DNA of 19,727 bases from positions 1 through 19,727 of the forward strand of contig JAZDFH010000001.1 of the NCBI GenBank assembly GCA_043808035.1, given 5' to 3'. Position numbers and translations under genes: made by a program. The notes beneath the pieces were generated by a model that saw only the letters and a list, made by a program, of their open reading frames with translations, had not been told where the DNA came from and did not search any database. This stretch comes from JAZDFH01 sp043808035 (GTDB taxonomy: Bacteria; Patescibacteriota; Minisyncoccia; UBA6257; Colwellbacteraceae). Below are positions 13,249 through 19,727 of this stretch, in pieces; position 1 is the first letter of the stretch, and every line of letters starts with the position of its first letter.

Positions 13249-13321
13249 TTTTTGTTTTTATCTCTTTTATAGTACGTATGTTGCATGCATTGTGCCATAG
13301 GATAAAATGTTTATTACGCTG

Positions 13322-13359
13322 CACTAAACTGAAAACGCGATCGCGTTTTCAGTTTAGTG
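13322..13359. repeat. Perfect 38-bp palindrome
   Basis: The sequence is identical to its own reverse complement over 38 bp, with arms CACTAAACTGAAAACGCGA and its complement and centre GCGATCGC. It lies between the divergent Nudix and Mur ligase genes, 84 bp before the -35 of the ligase promoter. As there is no loop, it would act as a DNA site or cruciform, or as a very stable RNA hairpin if transcribed. No T-run follows on either strand. Confidence 0.85.
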
Positions 13360-13382
13360 GATAGCGGGAACGTGTATTGTCG

Positions 13383-13406
13383 AAATACTTACTTAAATAA
13401 GTATTT
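13383..13406. repeat. Inverted repeat AAATACTTA/TAAGTATTT
   Basis: Perfect 9-bp arms are separated by 6 bp of A/T/C. It lies 23 bp after the 38-bp palindrome and 37 bp before the Mur ligase -35 element. A regulator-binding site is plausible. Confidence 0.5.
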
Positions 13407-13442
13407 AATATGTAACAATAGTGTTTTTACGGGTAAACTTTG

Positions 13443-13471
13443 TTGAGAAAGCGTTTAATCGCTCGTATACT
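13443..13471 (+). promoter_or_regulatory. Promoter of the Mur ligase operon
   Basis: TTGAGA (13443-13448) and TATACT (13466-13471) are 17 bp apart, the same elements as at ruvA. Transcription would start near 13478. The leader contains AGGGGAGG and a four-codon open frame (ATG TTT TTA TAG, 13493-13504) that ends 3 nt before the GTG start of the ligase gene. Confidence 0.75.
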
Positions 13472-13507
13472 AAAGGGGAGGCAGAAAGTGTGATGTTTTT
13501 ATAGACT

Positions 13508-14851
13508 GTGAATATACAACGTATTAAAAATTTTATACCAAAACCGTTATATACTTTTTTTCAGCCGATATATCATTTCTCATTGGCTTTTCTTGGTGCT
13601 GTTCGATATAAGTTTCCTTCTTGGCGGATGACTGTTATTGGTGTAACGGGGACGAAAGGAAAAACGACAACGAGTAATATTATTGCGTCTCTTTTGCAAG
13701 CAAACGGTAAAGACACGGGGTTGGCAACAACGGTTAATTTTAGGATTAAGGATAAAGAGTGGGTGAATGAAACTAAACAGACAATGTTGGGTCGCATGAG
13801 ACTGCAAAATTTACTCGCCAGTATGGTTCGGGCTGGCTGTTTATATGCTGTCATAGAGACATCCTCGGAGGGGATACTGCAATATCGTAACAAGTTTATT
13901 GATTATGACATGGCGGTTTTTATGAATTTGTCTCCTGAACATATTGAGCGGCATGGTAGTTTTGAAAATTATCGGAATGCGAAGATTAAGTTATTCAAAG
14001 GTATTTCACAAAAGAAACATGGTATTGGTATTTATAATTTAGATGATGAAAACGTTGAGTATTTTTTAAAAATTCCGGTTGCATGGAAGATAGGTTTTTG
14101 TATTAAGGGGAAGGTGGATAGATCTTCTTTACCGAAAGTCGATGAGATACTTTTGATTTCCGATATTTCGTTAAGTCCTGAAAAAACGGTTTTTCATGCG
14201 AATGGCGTGCCGTTTGAAATACCTCTTGTGGGAGAATTCAATGTTTATAATGCTGTTGCTGCAATTGCCGTTGCTCATGCATCTGGAATTCCATTAAAGG
14301 ATATTCAGAGAACGCTTACATCAATTACGCCGCCGGCGGGAAGGTTTGAACGTATAGAGCAAGGTCAACCGTTTTCGGTGATTGTCGATTATGCGCATGA
14401 ACCTGCGAGTTTGGAAGCTGTTTATAAGGCTGTTCGGGACTCACATATTAAAAAGAATCAAGGGAAGATAATCGGTCTTTTGGGTGCGCAGGGAGGTGGA
14501 CGAGATACGTGGAAGAGACCTGCTCTTGGTGCAATTGCTGCACAGTATTGTGACATTATTGTGCTTACTAACGAAGATCCATACGATGATGATCCGAAGA
14601 AGATTATTACAGATATTAAGACAGGGGTTTTTAATCATGGATTTTCTGAAGATTTGGTATATGAAGTGCTAGACAGGAAAGGAGCTCTTAAAAAGGCACT
14701 TTCGCTTGCCAAGGATGGTGATGTTGTTATTGCTACAGGAAAAGGAGGGGAAGTGTGGATGTGTATACAGGATGGGAAAAAAATACCGTGGTCAGACAAA
14801 GAAACAATAGAAGACATTTTAAAAGAATCAGGATATAATACTACTGTATGA
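13508..14851 (+). CDS. MurE-like Mur ligase without N-terminal UDP-binding domain
   Basis: The 447-residue protein has the Mur ligase central ATPase domain with P-loop GTKGKTT (48-54), ETSSEG (117-122), PEHIERHGS (143-151) and GEFNVYNA (242-249). The C-terminal domain has PPAGRFERIE (275-284), VDYAHEP (293-299), GGGRDTWKRP (329-338) and NEDPYDDDP (355-363). It adds an amino acid to a UDP-MurNAc-peptide or a related acceptor using ATP. The approximately 90-residue N-terminal UDP-binding domain of true MurE is replaced by a short hydrophobic stretch (IPKPLYTFFQPIYHFSLAFL, 10-29). The MurE selectivity motif DNPR appears as EDPY, so the amino acid is uncertain. The GTG start follows an in-frame TAG at 13502, so no longer start is possible. 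Its TGA overlaps the next ATG by 4 nt. Confidence 0.88.
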   Translation: MNIQRIKNFIPKPLYTFFQPIYHFSLAFLGAVRYKFPSWRMTVIGVTGTKGKTTTSNIIASLLQANGKDTGLATTVNFRIKDKEWVNETKQTMLGRMRLQNLLASMVRAGCLYAVIETSSEGILQYRNKFIDYDMAVFMNLSPEHIERHGSFENYRNAKIKLFKGISQKKHGIGIYNLDDENVEYFLKIPVAWKIGFCIKGKVDRSSLPKVDEILLISDISLSPEKTVFHANGVPFEIPLVGEFNVYNAVAAIAVAHASGIPLKDIQRTLTSITPPAGRFERIEQGQPFSVIVDYAHEPASLEAVYKAVRDSHIKKNQGKIIGLLGAQGGGRDTWKRPALGAIAAQYCDIIVLTNEDPYDDDPKKIITDIKTGVFNHGFSEDLVYEVLDRKGALKKALSLAKDGDVVIATGKGGEVWMCIQDGKKIPWSDKETIEDILKESGYNTTV

Positions 14852-16197
14852 AAATTACTTTTTGTGGAGGAGCAGATTCTGTAACAGGAGCGAATTATTT
14901 ATTAGAAGAAGGAGATGACCGCATTCTTATTGATTGTGGGCTTCACCAAGGAGATACGTATTGTGAGGCAAAAAATTTTGAACAATTTTCGTATGATCCA
15001 CGTTCGATTAAAGGAGTTTTGATTACACATGCACATATTGATCATACGGGAAGATTACCGAAGTTATACAAAGATGGATTTAGAGGAAACGTATATTCGA
15101 CACCTCCGACAAAAGATTTTGCGAAAGAATTATTAGCTGATTCAGAAGACATATTGTTGCGTGTGGCAAACTCTATTGCACGGGATCCGTTGTATACGCT
15201 TGATCATGTAAAAGGGCTTATTGGTTTATGGAAAGGGGTACATTATGGTGAGCAATTTGAGATAGGAGGGTTTACCGTCATATTCCATAACGCGGGGCAT
15301 ATTCTTGGGTCAGCGTGTATTGAAATCAGGAGAGGTGGGAAGACTATTGTGTTTTCAGGTGATCTAGGGAATAGTAACCCACCGATTATTAGGAAAGCGG
15401 ATGAATTGGATATACCTGCAGACTATTGTCTTATAGAGTCGACTTACGGTGATCGGCTCCATGATAATAACGGCAATAGAGAAGAGCAAGTGGAAGATAT
15501 TATTGAAGAAACGGTTAGCTCGGGAGGAACATTGATGATCCCGTCATTTGCTATGGAGAGGACACAACAATTGCTTTATACGATTAACGAATTAGTTGAG
15601 AACAATCGTATCCCTCGTATTCCTGTTTTTATCGATAGTCCTCTCGCGATACGATTAACGGCGGTATATAAATGGTATGAAGATTATTTCAGTGAAGATG
15701 CGTGGAAGTATGTTCCTCATGATGAGTCTCTCTTCTCTTTCCCTGGGTTACAGATGGCATTTACTCAAGAAGAGTCGAAAATGATTAATGGTGTTCCTTC
15801 TCCGAAAATCATTATTGCGGGATCGGGGATGTCACAAGGTGGTCGCATCCTTCATCACGAACGGCGGTATCTTGCGGACCCGAAGAGTACTATCTTAATA
15901 GTTGGCTATCAGGCCGATAATTCATTAGGGCGAAGAATTTTGGATGGAGAAAAGTATGTCGAGATTTTTGGTGAAGGGATTGAAATCCGTTGTCGCGTAC
16001 GATCAATTGATTCATACTCCGCACATGCTGATCAAAACGGTCTTATGCATTGGATACATCCAATGAGACAGACATTACAGAAAGTTTTTGTCGTACAGGG
16101 AGATGGTACGGCAAGTAAAGCGCTGCAAATGAAATTACGAGATGACATGGCACTTGATGCCATCATCCCGACAGCACATCAAAGTATTGAACTATAA
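14848..16197 (+). CDS. MBL-fold/beta-CASP ribonuclease
   Basis: The 449-residue protein has the metallo-beta-lactamase motif HAHIDH (61-66), the histidine of NAGHILGSA (His151) and the aspartate of GDLGN (Asp172), which together bind two zinc ions. ESTYGDRLH (197-205) is typical of the CPSF73/YsiH-like group. The beta-CASP insertion (about 220-380) contains IPSFAMERTQQLLY and AGSGMSQGGRILHH, and the last metal site is SYSAHAD. Such proteins cut or degrade RNA. The C-terminus (VVQGDGTASKALQMKL) lies in the RMMBL domain, where VHGE is more usual. The start overlaps the Mur ligase stop (ATGA), so translation is coupled. The link between cell-wall and RNA enzymes is conserved gene order at best and does not show shared function. 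Confidence 0.93.
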   Translation: MKITFCGGADSVTGANYLLEEGDDRILIDCGLHQGDTYCEAKNFEQFSYDPRSIKGVLITHAHIDHTGRLPKLYKDGFRGNVYSTPPTKDFAKELLADSEDILLRVANSIARDPLYTLDHVKGLIGLWKGVHYGEQFEIGGFTVIFHNAGHILGSACIEIRRGGKTIVFSGDLGNSNPPIIRKADELDIPADYCLIESTYGDRLHDNNGNREEQVEDIIEETVSSGGTLMIPSFAMERTQQLLYTINELVENNRIPRIPVFIDSPLAIRLTAVYKWYEDYFSEDAWKYVPHDESLFSFPGLQMAFTQEESKMINGVPSPKIIIAGSGMSQGGRILHHERRYLADPKSTILIVGYQADNSLGRRILDGEKYVEIFGEGIEIRCRVRSIDSYSAHADQNGLMHWIHPMRQTLQKVFVVQGDGTASKALQMKLRDDMALDAIIPTAHQSIEL

Positions 16198-16205
16198 AGT
16201 TAATT

Positions 16206-16802
16206 ATGGAACAGTTGAATTCAGATACGGTATCAAAATATAAAATTTGTGTTTCGGGGGCAGCAGAAACTGGTCATTGTGGTATGGACTCTTTTATTGA
16301 TGCTGAAAAATTAGGATATGAGATTGCACAGCATAATGCCATTTTGACTGACGGGGCAACAACAGGTTTTCCGTATTGGGCTGCGAAAGGAGCGAAAAAA
16401 GAGGGGGGTATGGTAATTGGTTTTTCTCCCGCAGCAACATCCTATGAACATACGGAAGTGTATGGGTTACCGACAGATTATCACGATGTTATTTTTTATC
16501 TCGGGACGAGATATTCCATGCGTAATTTAATCCTTATCCGATCATCTGATGCGGTAGTTTTTGGATGCGGACGAATTGGGACGATTAACGAATTTACAAA
16601 TGCGTTTGAGGAACATAAACCGATTGGTATTTTGGAAGGGGCATGGGAGACTGACGAGCTTTTTAAGCAAATTATCAAGGGTTCGAATCGAGAGCATGAG
16701 ATTGGGGACAAGATAGTATATGATACTGATCCAAAAGCATTGATTGAAAAGTTAATCGATATTCTTGCCAGGGATGTACATAATACAGAACGACTTTTGT
16801 AA
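16206..16802 (+). CDS. LOG/TIGR00725-like Rossmann-fold protein
   Basis: The 198-residue product has the SLOG/LOG Rossmann fold: a nucleotide-binding start (KICVSGAAETGHCG, 13-26), ILTDGATTGFPYWAAKGAK (46-64), the MRNLILIRSSDAVVFGCG segment, and GRIGTINEF (122-130). The last corresponds to the PGGxGTxxE motif of LOG phosphoribohydrolases, with Pro-Gly-Gly changed to Cys-Gly-Arg. LOG enzymes release a base from nucleoside monophosphates; more distant SLOG members sense nucleotides. The altered motif argues against a firm enzyme call. It starts 8 nt after the MBL gene and ends 6 nt before the permease gene, so it is part of the same operon. Confidence 0.85.
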   Translation: MEQLNSDTVSKYKICVSGAAETGHCGMDSFIDAEKLGYEIAQHNAILTDGATTGFPYWAAKGAKKEGGMVIGFSPAATSYEHTEVYGLPTDYHDVIFYLGTRYSMRNLILIRSSDAVVFGCGRIGTINEFTNAFEEHKPIGILEGAWETDELFKQIIKGSNREHEIGDKIVYDTDPKALIEKLIDILARDVHNTERLL

Positions 16803-16808
16803 AGTGTT

Positions 16809-17969
16809 ATGAAAAGGCTCTACGCACTGTATAAAGAAATTATTGTTCCCGCAGGTCTTTTGGCTGCGATGATTATTGGCGCGGGGATGTTTGCGTTACC
16901 ATATGCGTTTATGCGTGCAGGTTTTTTGACAGGATTATTATATCTAGTTATCTTTTCAGGTGTTCTTGCGTGTATTCATATTCTCTATGGACGTATCCTT
17001 ATTCATACACCTGAAAAATGTCGTTTTATCGGATATGCGAAACGATATCTTGGGAAACCGGGCTTTATAACGTCGATTATCACAACATTATTCGGCTCGG
17101 TTTTTTCTCTGACTGCGTATCTTGTATTGTCACAAAAATTTATTGAGTTGGTATGGATGCCACCGGTATCACACTATGTATTTTTATTGTTTTGGATTAC
17201 GAGTACGATTGCGATTATTCTTGGAATTAAACGGTTAGCTTCGTTTGAGTTTTTAGTTGTTTTGGCAATGCTTTTTATTATGGCAATGATTTTTGGATTT
17301 GGGATTTCTTCCGAGCATTTTGCATCAGTCACGTTACCGATATTTAATCCACTATATTTTTTTATACCATATGGAGCGGTACTTTTTTCTTTAAGTGGAC
17401 GTTCAGGGATTGACTCGATACGGGATTATTATAGTGATAATAAATTAAGTGAAAAAAATTTTTTTACTGCGTTGAGCTTGGGAACATTTTTGCCTGCGTT
17501 GTTTTATTTTTTATTTACATTAGGCGTTGTTGGTCTTTCGGTTAGCGGAGTCACAATGGATGCTGTCTCAGGACTTGTGTCATTATCTCCACAGGCATTT
17601 GTCGTTATCGGATTACTTGGAATTTTTTCGTTGTGGACATCATACGTTCTCGTGGGAATGCAAATAAAAGATATTCTGCGATATGATTTTAAAATTTCTG
17701 TTACACTTGATGCTATCGCGGCAACGTGTATCCCTCTTGCGTTATATTTGTTTGGATTTACTAATTTTATGACACTGATTTCTGTCTCGGGTGGCGTGTT
17801 CTTGGCACTGGAATCTATATTGGTTATCTTGATGTGGCATAAAATCAAGGGAGGGAAATTCCATCTATTATATAAAATTATCATTGGTATATTTATTTTG
17901 GGAGGTATTTATCAAATTTTGATGTGGGGATGTACCTATTTTCCTATCAATCGTTGGTGTGGATTGTGA
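16809..17969 (+). CDS. Amino acid permease (AAAP/HAAAP-like)
   Basis: The 386-residue protein is very hydrophobic with about 11 membrane spans. It starts with the hallmark of the amino acid/auxin permease group: an unwound first helix, IIGAGMFALPYAF (22-34), that binds substrate. Tyr and aromatic residues line several later spans (for example YFFIPYGAVLFSLSGRSGID near 185). The family imports amino acids with protons or sodium, often aromatic or branched ones; the substrate is not evident. In an auxotrophic Patescibacterium it could feed the Mur ligase or general protein synthesis, but this is inference from neighbourhood. It is the last gene of the operon. The stop is TGA. Confidence 0.9.
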   Translation: MKRLYALYKEIIVPAGLLAAMIIGAGMFALPYAFMRAGFLTGLLYLVIFSGVLACIHILYGRILIHTPEKCRFIGYAKRYLGKPGFITSIITTLFGSVFSLTAYLVLSQKFIELVWMPPVSHYVFLLFWITSTIAIILGIKRLASFEFLVVLAMLFIMAMIFGFGISSEHFASVTLPIFNPLYFFIPYGAVLFSLSGRSGIDSIRDYYSDNKLSEKNFFTALSLGTFLPALFYFLFTLGVVGLSVSGVTMDAVSGLVSLSPQAFVVIGLLGIFSLWTSYVLVGMQIKDILRYDFKISVTLDAIAATCIPLALYLFGFTNFMTLISVSGGVFLALESILVILMWHKIKGGKFHLLYKIIIGIFILGGIYQILMWGCTYFPINRWCGL

Positions 17970-18016
17970 GTGGGGGGGGATGAATATAGGATTTTGAAAA
18001 AAGATACTGTTTTTTT

Positions 18017-18034
18017 ATCCGCCGTCTGGCGGAT
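18017..18034. repeat. Short palindromic hairpin ATCCGCC/GGCGGAT
   Basis: A perfect 7-bp GC-rich stem with a GTCT loop is preceded by a run of seven T. Because the T-run is 5' of the stem, it is not a + strand terminator. Short CCGCC-GGCGG palindromes of this look are dispersed in many genomes, and this may be one copy of such an element. Confidence 0.5.
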
Positions 18035-18052
18035 TGATATTTGAAATTAAGA

Positions 18053-18074
18053 AGCGCATAGTGCTCTTTTTTTT
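18053..18074 (+). terminator. Probable terminator of the Mur ligase operon
   Basis: AGCGC (18053-18057) pairs with GTGCT (18061-18065) including one G-U, around a 3-nt loop, followed by C and eight T. The stem is short but the T-run is strong. Confidence 0.5.
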
Positions 18075-18127
18075 GAAAACAGAAAATGGATACAACATAA
18101 AAATTGAAAAGCCGAAAATTTGCAATT

Positions 18128-18148
18128 GATATATATATATATATTATA
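18128..18148. repeat. AT dinucleotide run before the kinase gene
   Basis: Eight uninterrupted AT units are followed by TATACA and a small inverted repeat (TATAC...GTATA). It lies about 40 bp before the kinase start codon. TTGATA overlaps its left end, but no -10 sits at 17 bp, so the kinase promoter is not resolved here. Length of the run may vary between strains. Confidence 0.6.
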
Positions 18149-18186
18149 CACTTTTGTATAGTGGATTAGTTTATAAAAAAATCACT

Positions 18187-19727
18187 ATGACATATTATTC
18201 AATATCAGCGTTTATAAATGCAACCTTGAGTTTCTTGCTTGGTTTGTATGTGCTTTCTCGGGGAGTGAGAGTTAAATTGAATCAAGCTCTTTTTTATTGG
18301 TGTTCCGCTTTAGGAGGATGGTCGATTTGTTATTTTGTATGGCAATTGGAACAAGTTGATCCTGTGAACGCCCTTTTGTGGACACGATTACTCATGGTGG
18401 GAGCAATTCTAGTACCTATTACGTATTTTTATCTCGTCATTACATTTTTAAAAATTAAGAAGGAACAAAAAATTCCTCTTTTCCTTGGAATAGGACTTGC
18501 GGTTCTATTTGAAGTATTACTAACGACACCTCTTATGGTCCATCATGTCGAATCTGTTGCGGGATTCAAATTTTGGCCGATGCCGGGGTTGATATATCTT
18601 CCTTATTTGAGTTATTTTTTCGGCTATACGATATATAGTATTTATTTATCATACAAAGCACTGACAACAGCATCGCCGCTTATGAAAACGCAAATTAAGC
18701 TTATGCTTTTTGGTATTGCGGTAACGATTGTCGGTGGCTCTACAAATTATTTTCTCTGGTATCATATCCCTATCAAGCCATATGGGAATGCGCTTGCGGC
18801 ATCGTATGTGATTTTTACCGTTTATGCGCTTATGCGTCATAACTTGCTTAATTTACGTATGGCTGTCACGGAACTGTTTACTTCGTTGATAGTTCTGGCG
18901 ATGATAATAAATATGTTCTTTTTTGCAAGCAGTACTGAACTTATTGTTAATATAGGCTTATTTTTATGGACAGCTGCTTTGGCGGGATTTACGATAAAAG
19001 CGACTCAGAAAGAATTAATTCAGAAAGAGCAACTTGCCAAACTTAACACAAATCTGAAAGATCTAAATTTACATTTAGAAGACAAGGTTAGGGAACAAAC
19101 GCATGAAATAAGGAGAGCGTACGAAGTCGAGAAAAAGGCGAGACATGATCTCGAAGAACTCGACAAAGCAAAGACGGATTTTATTCTAACAACCCAACAT
19201 CACCTTCGGACACCTCTTACGGTAGTAAAGGGCGTTCTCTCAATGTTGAGAGGGAAAAGCGAGACATTTAGCGTAGAGGACAGAGAGAAGTTTATCGCAA
19301 AAGCAGATGAAAATACTGAGAGGCTCGCTAAACTCGTCAACGAGTTTCTTGATATCTCCCAGATGGAAGTAGGAAAGAGTATATTTGATAAGAAACCAAC
19401 ATCAATACATCCGCTCGTGGATGATGTTTTGATAGAAATATCGCATAGCATTGAACAAAAAAACCTCAAGATGGAGAAAAGTTTTACTTCAGAAGCCAAA
19501 GAAACAACATTGTCCATAGATCCCAAGAGATTCAGAGACGCACTCACCAACCTCATAGACAACGCGGTCAAGTACACACCAAAAGACGGCAAGATAACCA
19601 TACATGGAGAAATAGCCCTTCACCCGATAGAGAAAACAAAGATCTATAAACTTACCATTACAGACACGGGTATAGGAATGACAGAAGAAGAGAAAGAAAA
19701 GATATTCACGAGATCATTTGAGAGAGG
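18187..19727 (+). CDS. Membrane sensor histidine kinase (3' end beyond window)
   Basis: The frame runs from ATG 18187 to the window edge, 513 codons without a stop. Residues 1-270 hold about eight or nine hydrophobic spans, similar to the 7TM N-terminal module of histidine kinases, with no extracellular domain. A charged coiled coil follows (275-325, with KLNTNLKDLNLHLEDKVREQ). The HisKA domain has the H-box QHHLRTPLTVV with phosphoacceptor His338; the next residue is His339 where Glu or Asp is usual. The ATPase domain shows the N-box LTNLIDNAVKYTP (Asn459) and the G1 box TDTGIGM (Asp493). The ATP lid and G2 box lie past the window. No response regulator gene is seen upstream; it may lie downstream. 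Confidence 0.9.
   Translation, partial: MTYYSISAFINATLSFLLGLYVLSRGVRVKLNQALFYWCSALGGWSICYFVWQLEQVDPVNALLWTRLLMVGAILVPITYFYLVITFLKIKKEQKIPLFLGIGLAVLFEVLLTTPLMVHHVESVAGFKFWPMPGLIYLPYLSYFFGYTIYSIYLSYKALTTASPLMKTQIKLMLFGIAVTIVGGSTNYFLWYHIPIKPYGNALAASYVIFTVYALMRHNLLNLRMAVTELFTSLIVLAMIINMFFFASSTELIVNIGLFLWTAALAGFTIKATQKELIQKEQLAKLNTNLKDLNLHLEDKVREQTHEIRRAYEVEKKARHDLEELDKAKTDFILTTQHHLRTPLTVVKGVLSMLRGKSETFSVEDREKFIAKADENTERLAKLVNEFLDISQMEVGKSIFDKKPTSIHPLVDDVLIEISHSIEQKNLKMEKSFTSEAKETTLSIDPKRFRDALTNLIDNAVKYTPKDGKITIHGEIALHPIEKTKIYKLTITDTGIGMTEEEKEKIFTRSFER

Noticed and set aside
14849..17969. Recoding of UGA as glycine or tryptophan
   Set aside because: UGA ends the Mur ligase (14849) and permease (17967) genes at normal family lengths, so it is a true stop.
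1..19727. tRNA or rRNA genes, insertion sequences, attachment sites
   Set aside because: I saw no tRNA-like cloverleaf or T-loop signature in the intergenic regions, no rRNA, no transposase or integrase and no long flanking direct repeats. A computed scan would be needed to exclude weak cases.

Overview
The window looks like a chromosomal segment of a Candidate Phyla Radiation (Patescibacteria, probably Parcubacteria-like) bacterium. The reasons are its AT-rich composition, many genes without a Shine-Dalgarno sequence, a Mur-ligase without its N-terminal UDP-binding domain next to an MBL/beta-CASP nuclease, a sensor kinase with an HHLRTP H-box, and a large low-complexity protein behind a long Lys/Ala-rich tail. 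UGA is used as an ordinary stop (for example at 14849 and 17967), so the UGA=Gly code of Gracilibacteria/Absconditabacteria does not apply. The lineage is inferred from gene content and not from a marker gene.

Layout. (1) 1-2666: the 3' end of a large gene, perhaps the cytoplasmic tail of a VirB6/TrbL-like secretion protein, followed 8 nt later by a 600-residue, mostly disordered acidic protein that ends in a duplicated HPNN motif. (2) 2667-6724: an accessory stretch with two small unknown genes, two adjacent but separately transcribed self-inhibited Fic proteins, a DEDDh 3'-5' exonuclease, and a small Cys/His protein ending at a strong terminator. The first Fic protein has an N-terminal HTH and the second a C-terminal winged helix. 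Both Fic promoters carry elaborate repeats in the -35/-10 spacer: palindromes for the first, and three direct repeats with an 11-bp period for the second. (3) 6725-8906: a frameshifted DedA-family gene (minus strand), two short promoter-to-terminator units that may be small RNAs or attenuated leaders, a tiny membrane protein, and an NTF2/SnoaL-like protein. (4) 8907-11571 (minus strand): a compact operon of a TraR/DksA zinc-finger protein, YifB/ComM ATPase and PgeF. (5) 11642-13298: divergent ruvA with what looks like a leaderless mRNA, a block of large hairpins, a 54-residue membrane protein and a Nudix hydrolase. (6) 13299-17969: a regulatory interval with a perfect 38-bp palindrome, then a tight operon of Mur ligase, MBL/beta-CASP RNase, LOG-like Rossmann protein and amino acid permease. 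(7) 18187 to the end: a membrane histidine kinase cut by the window edge.

The most distinctive biology is the pair of autonomous Fic genes. Each encodes its own inhibitory helix and its own DNA-binding domain, and each sits behind a repeat-rich promoter, which suggests two self-repressing AMPylation (or related) modules without separate antitoxin genes. Housekeeping functions in the rest of the window (Holliday junction processing, peptidoglycan precursor synthesis, peptidoglycan-linked PgeF, DNA uptake-related ComM) are ordinary. Their promoters are unusually readable, with several transcription starts predicted at or very near the start codon.
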